From Advenella mandrilli (GTDB taxonomy: Bacteria > Pseudomonadota > Gammaproteobacteria > Burkholderiales > Burkholderiaceae_B), in assembly GCF_016595155.1 (NCBI RefSeq), contig NZ_JAENGP010000003.1:1-64000 (forward strand): a stretch of DNA of 64,000 bases. The letters run 5' to 3'. Position 1 is the first letter of the stretch; every line of letters begins with the position of its first letter. The notes beneath the pieces are model-generated. The model ran no database searches. It worked only from the letters and a program-made list of their open reading frames with translations, and was not told the origin of the DNA. Position numbers and translations under genes: made by a program. Positions 41,147-49,730 of the stretch are shown one piece after another.

Positions 41147-41494
41147 ATGACGAAAATCAATGAGCTTGCTGGATGGAATTGGTTTTTTTCAGCTTGCTCA
41201 GTAGGTGACGGTAACAGTAATTGTGTTTTGTTAACACCAGCAGTGCTGAATGGACTGGGCGAGAGAAAAACACCGGTAATGACCGGTTTATTAAGTGAGC
41301 TTACATCGCGTCAGCGGGAATTGCTGTTAATGATTGCCCAAGGCTATTCCAACCAGGAAATAGCAATACAAAAAAATCTGGCGGTACAAACCGTCAAGAA
41401 CCAGGCTTCAGCCATCTTCAAATTGCTGAATGCCAGAAACAGGATTGAGGCGATCTCAATCTACCGTTCAACAAACAGGCATAACGATCATTAA
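41147..41494 (+). CDS. Stand-alone LuxR-type (GerE) HTH protein
   Basis: The C-terminal 65 residues are a complete LuxR DNA-binding domain: LTSRQRELLLMIAQGYSNQEIAIQKNLAVQTVKNQ, spanning about residues 51-85, then ASAIFKLLNARNR. The N-terminal 44 residues (with FFSACSVGDGN) resemble no receiver or autoinducer domain. The start is uncertain: the ATG at 41147 has no Shine-Dalgarno sequence, and the ATG at 41279 would give a 71-residue HTH-only protein. It may act as a GerE-like autonomous regulator controlling the divergent macrodomain gene, or it may be a remnant of a larger LuxR protein. Confidence 0.75.
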   Translation: MTKINELAGWNWFFSACSVGDGNSNCVLLTPAVLNGLGERKTPVMTGLLSELTSRQRELLLMIAQGYSNQEIAIQKNLAVQTVKNQASAIFKLLNARNRIEAISIYRSTNRHNDH

Positions 41495-41547
41495 CTGTGA
41501 CCTGTTACCCTAATACTGCACATATTTACGACTACAAATACTTCACT

Positions 41548-41775
41548 TTACAGCCAGTAACCGCCAACATGCTGGCTGCTTTCTTCAACTTCGGCAATAT
41601 TTTCTTTGGTGTCTTCAAACATTTCAACAAAAAAACGAACGGCTGAATAAACAGAAACAGCCACCGCGGCAAAGGGGGCAACGATACTTTCCAATCTAAC
41701 CTCACGGGCTTCCTGCTTCATCAATTCACGCTTTACTTCATCTGACAATACGATTTGATTGCTGTAATTTCGCAT
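41548..41775 (-). CDS. Small hypothetical membrane protein
   Basis: From the ATG at 41775 (AGGAG six bases upstream; the frame to 41793 lacks one) it has 75 residues. A charged N-terminus (DEVKRELMKQEAREVRLE) is followed by one hydrophobic segment, IVAPFAAVAVSVYSAVRFF, an acidic stretch and the tail HVGGYWL. I do not recognise it. The strong ribosome binding site and a consensus-like promoter 37-65 bp upstream support a real gene. It is convergent with the LuxR-type gene. A membrane-associated or secreted-peptide role is possible but unsupported. Confidence 0.7.
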   Translation of the reverse strand: MRNYSNQIVLSDEVKRELMKQEAREVRLESIVAPFAAVAVSVYSAVRFFVEMFEDTKENIAEVEESSQHVGGYWL

Positions 41776-42020
41776 AACAAACTCCTTTTTCATATTATGG
41801 AATATATTAGTATTATAGGGTAAACCCTAGAATATTGCAAGCAAACCCTTATAAACAATTGAATTATCTATATATTTTTTGTTTATAAAACCACGGATTC
41901 ATGTTTTACCGGATTTTTTTAACGCGAAATCATATTGTTTTTTTTAATATCAGGTTTTTTAGGAGCCTGCCTGACTAAATTGCAAGCCATACGGCACATA
42001 AGTAACCATTTTGAAATGTT
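41776..42020. other. AT-rich spacer between small membrane gene and ybaK
   Basis: This 245-bp stretch holds the small gene's promoter (41812-41840). Further on it is AT-rich with no credible ORF; the open frame at 41935-42120 runs into ybaK on the opposite strand and has no ribosome binding site. No clear terminator for ybaK was found. Confidence 0.4.
41812..41840 (-). promoter_or_regulatory. Promoter with palindrome in the spacer, for the small membrane gene
   Basis: On the minus strand TTGCAA (41840-41835) and TATAAT (41817-41812) are 17 bp apart. The spacer contains TAGGGT-TT-ACCCTA, a perfect 6-2-6 palindrome, so repression by a dimeric regulator is likely. The -10 box overlaps one palindrome arm. 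Confidence 0.65.
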
Positions 42021-42509
42021 TTACTCATTGCCCACATTCACCGCAACCGCCCCCAAGGCACTCACCAGCACCTGCGGATCAATCTCAACCAAATACCCTC
42101 TTCTTCCCCCATTGATATAAATCAGTGGCAAATCAAGAATACTGGCTTCAACCCATACCGGCATTTGCTTGCGCGTCCCGAAGGGTGATGTACCCCCCAC
42201 CTGATATCCCGAATGCCGCGAGGCGACATCAGGCCTGCAGGGTTGCATTTTTTTGGTCCCGATTTGCCGCGCCAGGTTTTTTAATGAAACCTCACGATCC
42301 CCATGCATCAGCACCACATGCGGTTTTGCCTGTTCGTCTTCCATGATCAGGGTTTTGATAACGGCATGTTCTGCCACCTTCAATTGCCTGGCCGATTCTG
42401 CCGTACCACCATGATCCACATACTCATAGGCATGTCCAACATGGGGAATCCCGTTTTTTTTCAGGAATTGGGTTGCGGGGGTTTCAGATACGTGTTTTGC
42501 TTTAGCCAT
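42021..42509 (-). CDS. ybaK: Cys-tRNA(Pro)/misacyl-tRNA deacylase YbaK/EbsC
   Basis: From the ATG at 42509 (the longer frame to 42641 lies inside xerD) it has 162 residues, the usual YbaK length. MAKAKHVSETPATQFLKKNGIP is the standard start region. The active-site lysine lies in the AVIKTLIMED segment, and GYQVGGTSPFGTRKQMPV is the diagnostic loop. It hydrolyses Cys mischarged on tRNA(Pro). It follows xerD by four bases and is probably cotranscribed. Confidence 0.92.
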   Translation of the reverse strand: MAKAKHVSETPATQFLKKNGIPHVGHAYEYVDHGGTAESARQLKVAEHAVIKTLIMEDEQAKPHVVLMHGDREVSLKNLARQIGTKKMQPCRPDVASRHSGYQVGGTSPFGTRKQMPVWVEASILDLPLIYINGGRRGYLVEIDPQVLVSALGAVAVNVGNE

Positions 42510-42513
42510 ATGA

Positions 42514-43407
42514 TCAAGCTCTTGGATGATGTTGTGCATGCAGGGCTTTAAGCCGCTCACGGGCCACATGCGTGTAAATTTGGGTGGTGGAGATATCGGA
42601 ATGCCCCAGCAACAGCTGCACCACCCGCAAGTCGGCGCCATGATTCAACAGGTGCGTGGCAAAGGCATGTCGCAGTACATGGGGTGACAGGGGGGCATTG
42701 ATATCTGCCAGCAGGGCATATTTTTTGATCAATTGCCAAAAGGCCTGCCGACTCATGGCACAACCTCTTCGGGTCACAAACAGGTCATCGGATTGCCGGT
42801 TACCCAACAGCAGGCTGCGGCTGTTTTTCAGGTAGGCCTCAAGCCAATGCACGGCTTCCGCACCTAACGGTACCAGACGATCCTTGCCACCCTTACCCAT
42901 TTCCACCCGCACGATGCCCTCGTTCAGGCTTAAATGCAGCACTTTAAGCGTGACCAACTCTGATACGCGCAGTCCGGTTGCATAAAGGGTTTCCAGCATG
43001 GCACGGTCACGCAGACCTCCCGGGGTATCAATATCGGGGGCTTCCAGCAACTCCATGACCTGGTTTTCGGTCAGGGTTTTAGGCGTCCGCGGGGGCTGTT
43101 TGGCAGACTGCAGGTCAAGACAAGGGTCTTTATGTATAAAACCCGCCCTAAGTGCCCAGGCAAAATATCGCTTGAGCGAGGCCAAACGGCGGTTTACCGT
43201 ACTGGCCTTGCTACTGTCATATTTGCTGGCAAACCAATCCTGAATATCATTGCCATCGGCTTCAATTAATAATTTGGAGGGTTCCTGCCGGCCCAGATAG
43301 CGCTCGAACCCGTTCAGGTCCCTCCGGTAGGCGGCCAGGGTATTGGCCGACAGCCCGTCCTCCAGCCATATTGAATCGATAAATGCATCTATATCAGCCT
43401 GTTTCAT
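42514..43407 (-). CDS. xerD: Site-specific tyrosine recombinase XerD
   Basis: At 297 residues it is the length of E. coli XerD (298). The catalytic set is complete: R147 in TGLRVSEL, a Lys in GKGGKDR, H243 and R246 in SPHVLRHAFA, H269 in LGHSDIS, and the nucleophile Y278 in TQIYTHV. The N-terminal SAM-like domain includes LSANTLAAYRRDL. With XerC it resolves chromosome dimers at dif; no attachment site or phage gene lies next to it, so it is the housekeeping enzyme rather than an integrase. Confidence 0.94.
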   Translation of the reverse strand: MKQADIDAFIDSIWLEDGLSANTLAAYRRDLNGFERYLGRQEPSKLLIEADGNDIQDWFASKYDSSKASTVNRRLASLKRYFAWALRAGFIHKDPCLDLQSAKQPPRTPKTLTENQVMELLEAPDIDTPGGLRDRAMLETLYATGLRVSELVTLKVLHLSLNEGIVRVEMGKGGKDRLVPLGAEAVHWLEAYLKNSRSLLLGNRQSDDLFVTRRGCAMSRQAFWQLIKKYALLADINAPLSPHVLRHAFATHLLNHGADLRVVQLLLGHSDISTTQIYTHVARERLKALHAQHHPRA

Positions 43408-43494
43408 GTTTTACTCACAGCCTTTAGAATTATTGAACATACCTGTCTGCAATGCAAAAGGCTTTACGGCCCCGTTCTGTTTTATGATATGACA

Positions 43495-43512
43495 TTGTGC
43501 TATTTGGCACAA
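43495..43512. promoter_or_regulatory. Inverted repeat TTGTGC-N6-GCACAA upstream of AEC transporter
   Basis: Two perfect 6-bp arms with a 6-bp centre lie 34 bases before the transporter start, in the divergent gap with xerD. It could be an operator. No adjacent regulator gene is present. Confidence 0.45.
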
Positions 43513-43545
43513 AACCCTTAACCATTTTTCATTGAAGCGTAGTGT

Positions 43546-44451
43546 ATGCAGATTGCCTTTCTTGTTTTACCTGATTGTTTAATCGTTATTTTAGGCTGGA
43601 TACTGTATAACAAACTACATTTTTCCAAAGAGTTTTTTTCAGGGCTTGAAAAACTGGTTTATTTCATTTTATTCCCTGCTTTGCTGGTTCGCTCTATTGC
43701 CAGTACCCCCATGTCACTGGCCACCACCGGTAATTTCCTGCTGGCAACCACTGCCCTGGCCATAGTGGGCAGTTTATGCGTATGGCTGGCCAAGCCGGTT
43801 CTAAAACCCCGCCCCATTGCCCTGGCGTCGGTGGGTCAATGTGCCTACCGTTTTAATACATATATAGGCTTGTCTTTGGCTCCATCACTGGCTGGTCAGG
43901 CCGGTCTGGCCAGTATGGCCGTGATTGTGGGGTTTGCCATTCCCCTTGTAAACATCCTGGCTGTCAAATCCCTGGCCAGCCACCAGGGCAGCAATCTGTT
44001 CAGGGAAATCCTTAAAAACCCACTGGTATTGGCGACTTTTGCCGGTCTTTTATTGAATTTCAGCGGTCTTTCCCTGCCTTCCGTTCTGGACACCACTCTT
44101 CTCAAGCTGGGTAACAGCTCCATCCCCTTGGGCTTGCTTTGCGTAGGCGCCAGCCTTTCATTGCAAGGCGGCAGCCGTGATGGCAAGCTGGTTGGCTGGA
44201 TTCTGGCCATCCGCCTTGGCCTCATGCCCGTGTTTGCCATGCTTATTTCGATTGCACTGGGATTTTCGGTCATCGACACCCAAATGTTTGTGCTGTTTGC
44301 CTCACTGCCTACTGCATCGGCCGCCTTTATTCTGGCTACCCGCATGGGCGGTGACGGCCGTCTGGTGGCCTTTACCATTTCAGCAGGCACCATTCTTAGC
44401 GTCCTGACCATCCCATTCTGGGTCTATATTACCCAGCAACTGTTGAGTTAA
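43546..44451 (+). CDS. AEC (auxin efflux carrier) family transporter
   Basis: The 301-residue integral membrane protein has about ten hydrophobic segments. The AEC repeat pattern is visible in VYFILFPALLVRSIASTP in the N-half and LPLGLLCVGASL-like (SIPLGLLCVGASLSLQG) and LFASLPTASAAFILATRMGG in the C-half. Family members move carboxylates such as malate or related organic anions by secondary transport. It is monocistronic and divergent from xerD. Confidence 0.9.
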   Translation: MQIAFLVLPDCLIVILGWILYNKLHFSKEFFSGLEKLVYFILFPALLVRSIASTPMSLATTGNFLLATTALAIVGSLCVWLAKPVLKPRPIALASVGQCAYRFNTYIGLSLAPSLAGQAGLASMAVIVGFAIPLVNILAVKSLASHQGSNLFREILKNPLVLATFAGLLLNFSGLSLPSVLDTTLLKLGNSSIPLGLLCVGASLSLQGGSRDGKLVGWILAIRLGLMPVFAMLISIALGFSVIDTQMFVLFASLPTASAAFILATRMGGDGRLVAFTISAGTILSVLTIPFWVYITQQLLS

Positions 44452-44483
44452 AGCGGCACATGCCCTGAATAGAATTTCGCGTA

Positions 44484-44534
44484 ATTTCCGTTTTGGCCTA
44501 AAAAACCGCATTATTTTGCCCGAAAAACGGAAAT
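44484..44534. repeat. Inverted repeat in the AEC-tsaE gap
   Basis: ATTTCCGTTTT (44484-44494) pairs over 11 bp with AAAACGGAAAT (44524-44534) around a 29-nt centre. It has no T-run. The rest of the 249-bp gap (44452-44700) is AT-rich towards tsaE and shows no gene. The repeat could be a weak terminator or a protein-binding site. Confidence 0.45.
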
Positions 44535-44700
44535 CCGCCTGTCAATCCTGAAAAACACCCCTGCCGGCAAAGACAATCATGAAAATGCATGAAGAAACGA
44601 CACTGAACTGTTGTTTTTACACAATTTTTTATTTTTTCCTAGAATTTACTTTAACTGAATTTATAATAAAAGTATTAAAAAAACCACATTTTCAGGTCTT

Positions 44701-45228
44701 ATGTCCAGCCAACATGACAATTTTATAACCGTTTATTTACCAGATGAAAGCGCTACCAATCGTCTGGCGCAACAGCTTTCGGCTTTAATAAGCACTGAAA
44801 TATCAAATGGTTGCAAGCAAAAACAGCCCTCCCAAAAAGGGGGACGCATCCACTTGAAAGGAGACCTTGGTGCAGGAAAAACAAGTTTTGCAAGAGCTTT
44901 TTTAAAGGCAATGGGGGTAACCGGGCGCATCAAAAGCCCTACGTATACCCTGCTTGAAAGCTATAAAGTTTCTAGCTTATACTTGTATCACTTTGATTTT
45001 TATAGATTTAGTGACACAAACGAATGGCAAGATGCGGGCTTTCGTGAGAATTTACTTGAAGATGCCATCGTTCTTATCGAATGGGCCGAAAAAGCAGGTT
45101 CAAGCCTGCCCCCCCCAGATATTGAACTGTCACTCAACTACGCTTCCACTGGTCGCGATGCAAAAATACAAGCGTTTTCGGAAAAGGGTCAATCATGGAT
45201 AAAACAGCTACAACAAATGGACATATAA
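44701..45228 (+). CDS. tsaE: tRNA threonylcarbamoyladenosine biosynthesis ATPase TsaE
   Basis: The 175 residues carry Walker A GDLGAGKTS near residues 54-62, then FARAFLKAMG, SPTYTLLESYK and the YHFDFYRF stretch diagnostic of TsaE. The Walker B-like VLIEWAEKAG follows. It is somewhat longer than E. coli TsaE (153) because of an N-terminal extension. It works with TsaB, TsaC and TsaD in t6A37 formation. The amidase gene starts inside its last 34 bases, an overlap common for this pair. Confidence 0.93.
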   Translation: MSSQHDNFITVYLPDESATNRLAQQLSALISTEISNGCKQKQPSQKGGRIHLKGDLGAGKTSFARAFLKAMGVTGRIKSPTYTLLESYKVSSLYLYHFDFYRFSDTNEWQDAGFRENLLEDAIVLIEWAEKAGSSLPPPDIELSLNYASTGRDAKIQAFSEKGQSWIKQLQQMDI

Positions 45229-46529
45229 CCACCCGTCAAATGACGCGTCGTCGTATTTTGGGCACAGCTGCAACTCTGTTGTCACTTCCCGTCATTTCAA
45301 AAGTGGCCAAGGCAGCCAGCAGCCAAATTCTGGCCGTGCGTACATGGCCTGCCGACGAATACACGCGCGTAACCCTGGAATTGAACGCGCCCCTCAAGGC
45401 CGAGCACTTTACCCTGTCCAACCCCAATCGTCTGGTGGTAGACTTGCAGGGCCTTAGCATGAGCAGTGCCCTGAACTCGCTCATTTCCAAGATCAAACCC
45501 AATGATCCCTACATTTCTGCCGTGCGGGTCGCCCAAAACCGGGCCGATGTTGTCCGTATCGTCCTGGATTTAAAACAAACCATTGCGCCACAGGTTTTTA
45601 CCCTCAAACCGGTTGGCGATTACCAATATCGTCTGGTTCTGGACTTATACCCCAAGGTAGCCAAAGATCCGTTACTGGCACTTAGCACCAACATGGCCGG
45701 CGACGACCCTTTGGCCAGCGTACTGGACCGGCTAGCCAAAAATCGCAGCAACGTCCCTGCACCATCCGTTAACGGGCAAGTGCAGCCCCGTACACCCGCC
45801 ACCGGCGGAAACCGTAACACTGCCAATCGGCCCATTCTTATCGCCATAGACCCAGGTCATGGCGGCGAAGATCCGGGTGCCATCGGCGGCATGGGTACCA
45901 AAGAAAAAGATATCGTCCTGGCCATTGGCCGACGCTTGCGCAACCTTGTCAATGCACAACCCAATATGCGGGCCTATATGACACGTGATGCCGATTTTTT
46001 TGTGCCATTGCATGTTCGCGTTCAAAAAGCCCGCCGGGTTAAAGCCGATCTTTTCATCTCCATTCACGCCGATGCTTTCACCAACAAATCGGCTCGTGGA
46101 ACCTCGGTCTTTGCCCTTTCCCGTGGCGGTGCATCCAGTGCCGCCGCCCGGTGGCTGGCCAAAAAAGAAAATGCGGCCGACCTGATCGGCGGGATTGATA
46201 TTGGCGACCATGACAAAAACACCGCCAGTGTGTTACTGGACATGTCCACCACGGCACAAATTAAAGACTCTCTGAACATCGGTCATCGGGTACTTAATTC
46301 TTTGGCCGGGGTTAATGGCATCCAGAGCAGGCGCGTAGAACAGGCCGGTTTTGCCGTTTTAAGGGCTCCGGATATTCCATCCATCCTGGTTGAAACCGCG
46401 TTTATTTCCAATCCGCAAGAAGAACGTTTCCTAAGAAACACAAACAACCAGCAACAAATTGCCAGTGCAATTTTAAACGGTGTCAAAGGTTATTTTGCAA
46501 CAAACCCACCTCTTGCCCGTATAGGCTAG
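45195..46529 (+). CDS. amiC: N-acetylmuramoyl-L-alanine amidase (AmiC-like)
   Basis: The 444 residues begin with a twin-arginine signal (MTRRRILGTAATLLSLP from residue 16). An AMIN domain (about 45-150) and an Amidase_3 zinc domain follow, opening with IAIDPGHGGEDPGAIG and containing ISIHADAF and the Glu of ILVETAFISN. It cleaves the amide between MurNAc and the stem peptide during daughter-cell separation in the periplasm. I keep the start at 45195 because AAAGGG lies seven bases upstream, although an ATG at 45240 would put the Tat motif right at the N-terminus. Confidence 0.93.
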   Translation: MDKTATTNGHITTRQMTRRRILGTAATLLSLPVISKVAKAASSQILAVRTWPADEYTRVTLELNAPLKAEHFTLSNPNRLVVDLQGLSMSSALNSLISKIKPNDPYISAVRVAQNRADVVRIVLDLKQTIAPQVFTLKPVGDYQYRLVLDLYPKVAKDPLLALSTNMAGDDPLASVLDRLAKNRSNVPAPSVNGQVQPRTPATGGNRNTANRPILIAIDPGHGGEDPGAIGGMGTKEKDIVLAIGRRLRNLVNAQPNMRAYMTRDADFFVPLHVRVQKARRVKADLFISIHADAFTNKSARGTSVFALSRGGASSAAARWLAKKENAADLIGGIDIGDHDKNTASVLLDMSTTAQIKDSLNIGHRVLNSLAGVNGIQSRRVEQAGFAVLRAPDIPSILVETAFISNPQEERFLRNTNNQQQIASAILNGVKGYFATNPPLARIG

Positions 46530-46556
46530 ACACAACGTTAGTTTTAAGGCAAAATA

Positions 46557-46587
46557 AAAATGCATGCGATAGTAGCGCATGCATTTT
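46557..46587 (+). other. Perfect 12-bp hairpin after amiC
   Basis: AAAATGCATGCG and CGCATGCATTTT enclose a 7-nt loop directly upstream of a second, classical terminator. It may reinforce termination or protect the 3' end. Confidence 0.7.
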
Positions 46588-46603
46588 GCTGCAGTACCTT
46601 TAC

Positions 46604-46629
46604 GGAGCCGTTTTTTCGGCTCCTTTTTT
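46604..46629 (+). terminator. Rho-independent terminator between amiC and mutL
   Basis: GGAGCCG and CGGCTCC form a 7-bp stem around T6 and are followed by six Ts. It separates the tsaE-amiC unit from mutL, which starts 30 bases later. Confidence 0.85.
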
Positions 46630-46658
46630 CATTTAGCTGAAATTTTCCTTTAGGCAAC

Positions 46659-48578
46659 ATGCCAAGACGCCATATTTCCCCCCTTCCCGATCAACTTATC
46701 AGCCAGATCGCAGCCGGTGAAGTGATCGAACGTCCTGCTTCGGTTCTTAAAGAACTACTTGAAAATGCCATCGACGCACAGGCGCGGGCGATTGAAATCC
46801 GCCTTGAAGGCGGGGGTATCAAACGTATTTGCATTATTGATGATGGCACTGGCATTCCCAAAGAAGAACTGCCTTTGGCACTCATGCGCCATGCCACTAG
46901 CAAAATCACCTCACTCGAAGAGCTGGAATCGGTCAACTCCATGGGTTTCCGCGGAGAAGCCCTGGCCTCGATTGCCTCGGTTTCCCGACTGCTTATTACC
47001 TCACGCACACAAGCCGATGATCACGCCTGGCAAATAGATGCGGCCCATAATGAAGTCACGCCGGCGGCAGGCGGCTATGGTACCACCATCGACATGCGTC
47101 AGCTGTTTGACCAGATTCCGGCCCGCCGTAAATTCCTGAAGTCGGAAACCACCGAGCTGGGACATTGCCTGGCGGCCATGGAAAGAATCGCCATGGCCTT
47201 TCCCGAAGTGGCTATTCGCCTGTTTCATAATGACAAGCCTTACCGGCAATGGGTAAGCACCGATTCTTTTCAGCGCATTCGCGATGTTTTAGGTGCCGAA
47301 TTCATCGAAGCCGGGATTCCCTTAAATGCCGACGTTGGCCTGGCCAGCCTGCACGGGCTGATCACCCAACCCAATGCGGCTCGCAGCCGCGCCGATAAAC
47401 AATACCTGTACGTTAACGGCCGCTATGTTCGCGACCGCACCGTGTCCCATGCCATTCGCACGGCTTATGCCGATGTCTTGCACGGTGACCGCCAACCGGC
47501 CTATGTGCTATTCCTGAATATAGACCCCAATACAGTCGATGTGAACGTTCACCCTGCCAAGCATGAAGTGCGGTTTCGCGATAGTGGCGCGGTTTACCGT
47601 TTTGTCTCGCAAACCGTTGCCGCCACACTAGCCAGTGCAGGCGGCCAGCAAGAGGCCATGAACCGGCTACCGGCCCAAATGCCCGCCGGGCTTGCACCTG
47701 CCCCTTTGCCAAACACAACCACTACGGGCAGTGGCAGCACCTCGCCTGCCAACCCGCCGTCGTCCAGCTTCAACCCCTATCAACGGCAGGCACCCTTGGG
47801 GCTAGACCATCAACAGGCCTGGACCCAAGCTTACCGCCCGCTAGAATCACCCACCCTGCCATCATCGCCTCACTTCAATGAACGCACACAAGAAGGCGAT
47901 ACGGCTGGCGCAGCGGGTACTGTTTTCAATAACCCCGCCTACCCGGCAAGCGCTTCGGGCAACCCACAGCCTTCCTCCCTGCCCGAACAGGATACGTTTC
48001 CATTGGGCATGGCCCTGGGGCAATTGCATGGCATTTATATCCTGGCCCAAAACTCCAGGGGGCTGGTACTGGTTGACATGCACGCCGCCCACGAGCGGGT
48101 GGTTTATGAAAAGCTGAAAACCGCCCTGGACAATCACAGCATGCCCAAACAAGACCTGCTGGTACCGGTGGTTTTTCATTGTTCAGAAAAAGAAGTAGGC
48201 TTGCTGGAAGAACACCAGGAAGCCTTGCAAACACTGGGGCTTAACCTGACCGCTGCCGGCCCCAGCGCCATTACCGTGCGTTCGGTGCCGGCTTTATTGG
48301 CCCATGGCGATATCGAATCACTGGTGCTTCATGTTTTAAAAGACCTAAGCCAGGCCGGTATGTCCAGACACCTGACCGAACAGCGCAATGAGCTGCTGTC
48401 CACCATGGCCTGTCACGGTTCCGTCAGGGCCAATCGCCGCCTGAGCATAGAAGAAATGAATGCCCTGCTGCGTCAAATGGAACAGACCGAAAGAGCCAAC
48501 CAATGCAATCACGGCCGCCCTACCTGGTTTCAATGGACCATGAACGACCTTGATAAACTGTTCATGCGCGGCCAATAA
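46659..48578 (+). CDS. mutL: DNA mismatch repair protein MutL (endonuclease-type)
   Basis: The 639 residues comprise an N-terminal GHKL ATPase ([39 protein letters not shown]), the transducer domain with [11 protein letters not shown], a Pro/Ser-rich linker (about 340-440) and a C-terminal dimerisation domain. The C-terminus carries [12 protein letters not shown], which fits DQHA(X)2E(X)4E except for Met. It also carries ACHGSVRAN and CNHGRPT, the metal-site motifs of endonuclease-type MutL. It therefore probably nicks DNA itself, as in MutH-less bacteria. A terminator follows, and miaA starts 139 bases downstream. Confidence 0.95.
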   Translation: MPRRHISPLPDQLISQIAAGEVIERPASVLKELLENAIDAQARAIEIRLEGGGIKRICIIDDGTGIPKEELPLALMRHATSKITSLEELESVNSMGFRGEALASIASVSRLLITSRTQADDHAWQIDAAHNEVTPAAGGYGTTIDMRQLFDQIPARRKFLKSETTELGHCLAAMERIAMAFPEVAIRLFHNDKPYRQWVSTDSFQRIRDVLGAEFIEAGIPLNADVGLASLHGLITQPNAARSRADKQYLYVNGRYVRDRTVSHAIRTAYADVLHGDRQPAYVLFLNIDPNTVDVNVHPAKHEVRFRDSGAVYRFVSQTVAATLASAGGQQEAMNRLPAQMPAGLAPAPLPNTTTTGSGSTSPANPPSSSFNPYQRQAPLGLDHQQAWTQAYRPLESPTLPSSPHFNERTQEGDTAGAAGTVFNNPAYPASASGNPQPSSLPEQDTFPLGMALGQLHGIYILAQNSRGLVLVDMHAAHERVVYEKLKTALDNHSMPKQDLLVPVVFHCSEKEVGLLEEHQEALQTLGLNLTAAGPSAITVRSVPALLAHGDIESLVLHVLKDLSQAGMSRHLTEQRNELLSTMACHGSVRANRRLSIEEMNALLRQMEQTERANQCNHGRPTWFQWTMNDLDKLFMRGQ

Positions 48579-48639
48579 AGCGGCAGAAAACGCTTAAGTT
48601 CCCAATCATCAAGCGTCAGGTAATGCTAAACTACGCAAT

Positions 48640-48673
48640 GAACAGGCAGCACACACACTGCCTGTTCTTTTTT
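48640..48673 (+). terminator. Rho-independent terminator after mutL
   Basis: GAACAGGCAG and CTGCCTGTTC form a 10-bp stem around an 8-nt CA-rich loop, followed by six Ts. Confidence 0.9.
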
Positions 48674-48717
48674 GTGTTTTTTCTTTCTTAACAGGCTCTT
48701 GCCACCCATCCAATACC

Positions 48718-49692
48718 ATGCCAACTCCGGACAACAGGCATCAAGCCATTATTTGCATTGCAGGCCCTACCGCATCGGGCAAAAGCGCCAGTGTACTGGC
48801 CATTGCCCAACGCTGGCCCATTGAAATCATCAATGTAGATTCAGCCACCATTTATAAAGGCATGGATATTGGCACGGCCAAGCCATCCAAAGCAGAACAG
48901 GCGCAAACGCCCCAGCACCTGCTGGACATACGGGATCCGGCACAAACCTATAGCGCCGCTGAATTCACCCGGGATGCCGCCAGGCTGATTATTGCCATTC
49001 AAGCCCGGGGCCGGATTCCTGTCCTGGCCGGCGGCACCATGATGTATTACAAGGCGCTGCGCGAAGGACTGAATGAACTACCCGCCGCCTGTACACAGAT
49101 TCGCCAGGAACTGGATGATTTTGCCCACCAGCATGGCTGGCCTGCCTTGCACGCGGAACTGGCCAAGGTTGATCCGGTTACCGCTGCCCGCCTGGCGCCC
49201 AATGACAGCCAACGGGTCCAGCGCGCCATGGAAATTTATCGCATTTCCGGTAAACCCATGTCTGCTTTCCTAGAGCAACCCGCTGAAAAAGCAGGTGAGT
49301 TCCCCTACCGCACCATTAGCCTTGAACCCGAAAACCGCCTGGACTTGCATGCCCGCATTGCCTTGCGCTTTGATCAGATGCTTGAAAAGGGGTTTGTTCA
49401 GGAAGTTAAACAACTGAAACAACGCCCCGATCTGCACGCCGACCTGCCTTCCATCCGTTGCGTGGGATACCGGCAAATATGGACGCATTTGAATGGCGAG
49501 TATGATTTGCCAGCGGCCCGTGAAAAAGCCATTGCCGCCACGCGCCAGCTAGCCAAACGCCAGATTACCTGGTTACGCGCCCAACCCGACAGGGCTCGGA
49601 TAGACTGCATGGCCAATAATGTAGTAGAACAGGTCATTGACGCCATTGCCCCTGACATGGATGCCGCTTTGCAGTCGATCAGCCAAAAATAA
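48718..49692 (+). CDS. miaA: tRNA dimethylallyltransferase
   Basis: The 324 residues show the P-loop [10 protein letters not shown] near residue 16, then [36 protein letters not shown] and [10 protein letters not shown], all MiaA hallmarks. It adds dimethylallyl to A37 of tRNAs reading UNN codons. It has no clear Shine-Dalgarno sequence. It is convergent with purM across a bidirectional hairpin. Confidence 0.95.
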   Translation: MPTPDNRHQAIICIAGPTASGKSASVLAIAQRWPIEIINVDSATIYKGMDIGTAKPSKAEQAQTPQHLLDIRDPAQTYSAAEFTRDAARLIIAIQARGRIPVLAGGTMMYYKALREGLNELPAACTQIRQELDDFAHQHGWPALHAELAKVDPVTAARLAPNDSQRVQRAMEIYRISGKPMSAFLEQPAEKAGEFPYRTISLEPENRLDLHARIALRFDQMLEKGFVQEVKQLKQRPDLHADLPSIRCVGYRQIWTHLNGEYDLPAAREKAIAATRQLAKRQITWLRAQPDRARIDCMANNVVEQVIDAIAPDMDAALQSISQK

Positions 49693-49718
49693 AGGCCTGC
49701 AACAGCAAGCCTTTATTT
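49687..49718. terminator. Bidirectional terminator between miaA and purM
   Basis: AAATAAAGGC and GCCTTTATTT form a 10-bp stem with a 12-nt loop. The flanks are T-rich on both strands. The left arm starts inside the miaA stop region. Confidence 0.85.
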
Positions 49719-49730
49719 ATATTTTTAAAC

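Noticed and set aside
40555-41494. Macrodomain gene as the antitoxin half of a DarTG-type toxin-antitoxin pair
   Set aside because: No DarT-like ADP-ribosyltransferase is adjacent; the neighbouring gene is an HTH protein.
41548-41775. GG near the C-terminus of the small membrane protein as a bacteriocin leader cleavage site
   Set aside because: Only three residues follow the GG, there is no core peptide, and no peptidase-transporter gene is nearby.
42514-43407. Tyrosine recombinase as a possible integrase of a genomic island or phage
   Set aside because: Length and motifs are those of chromosomal XerD. No tRNA, attachment repeat, phage or mobilisation gene is adjacent.
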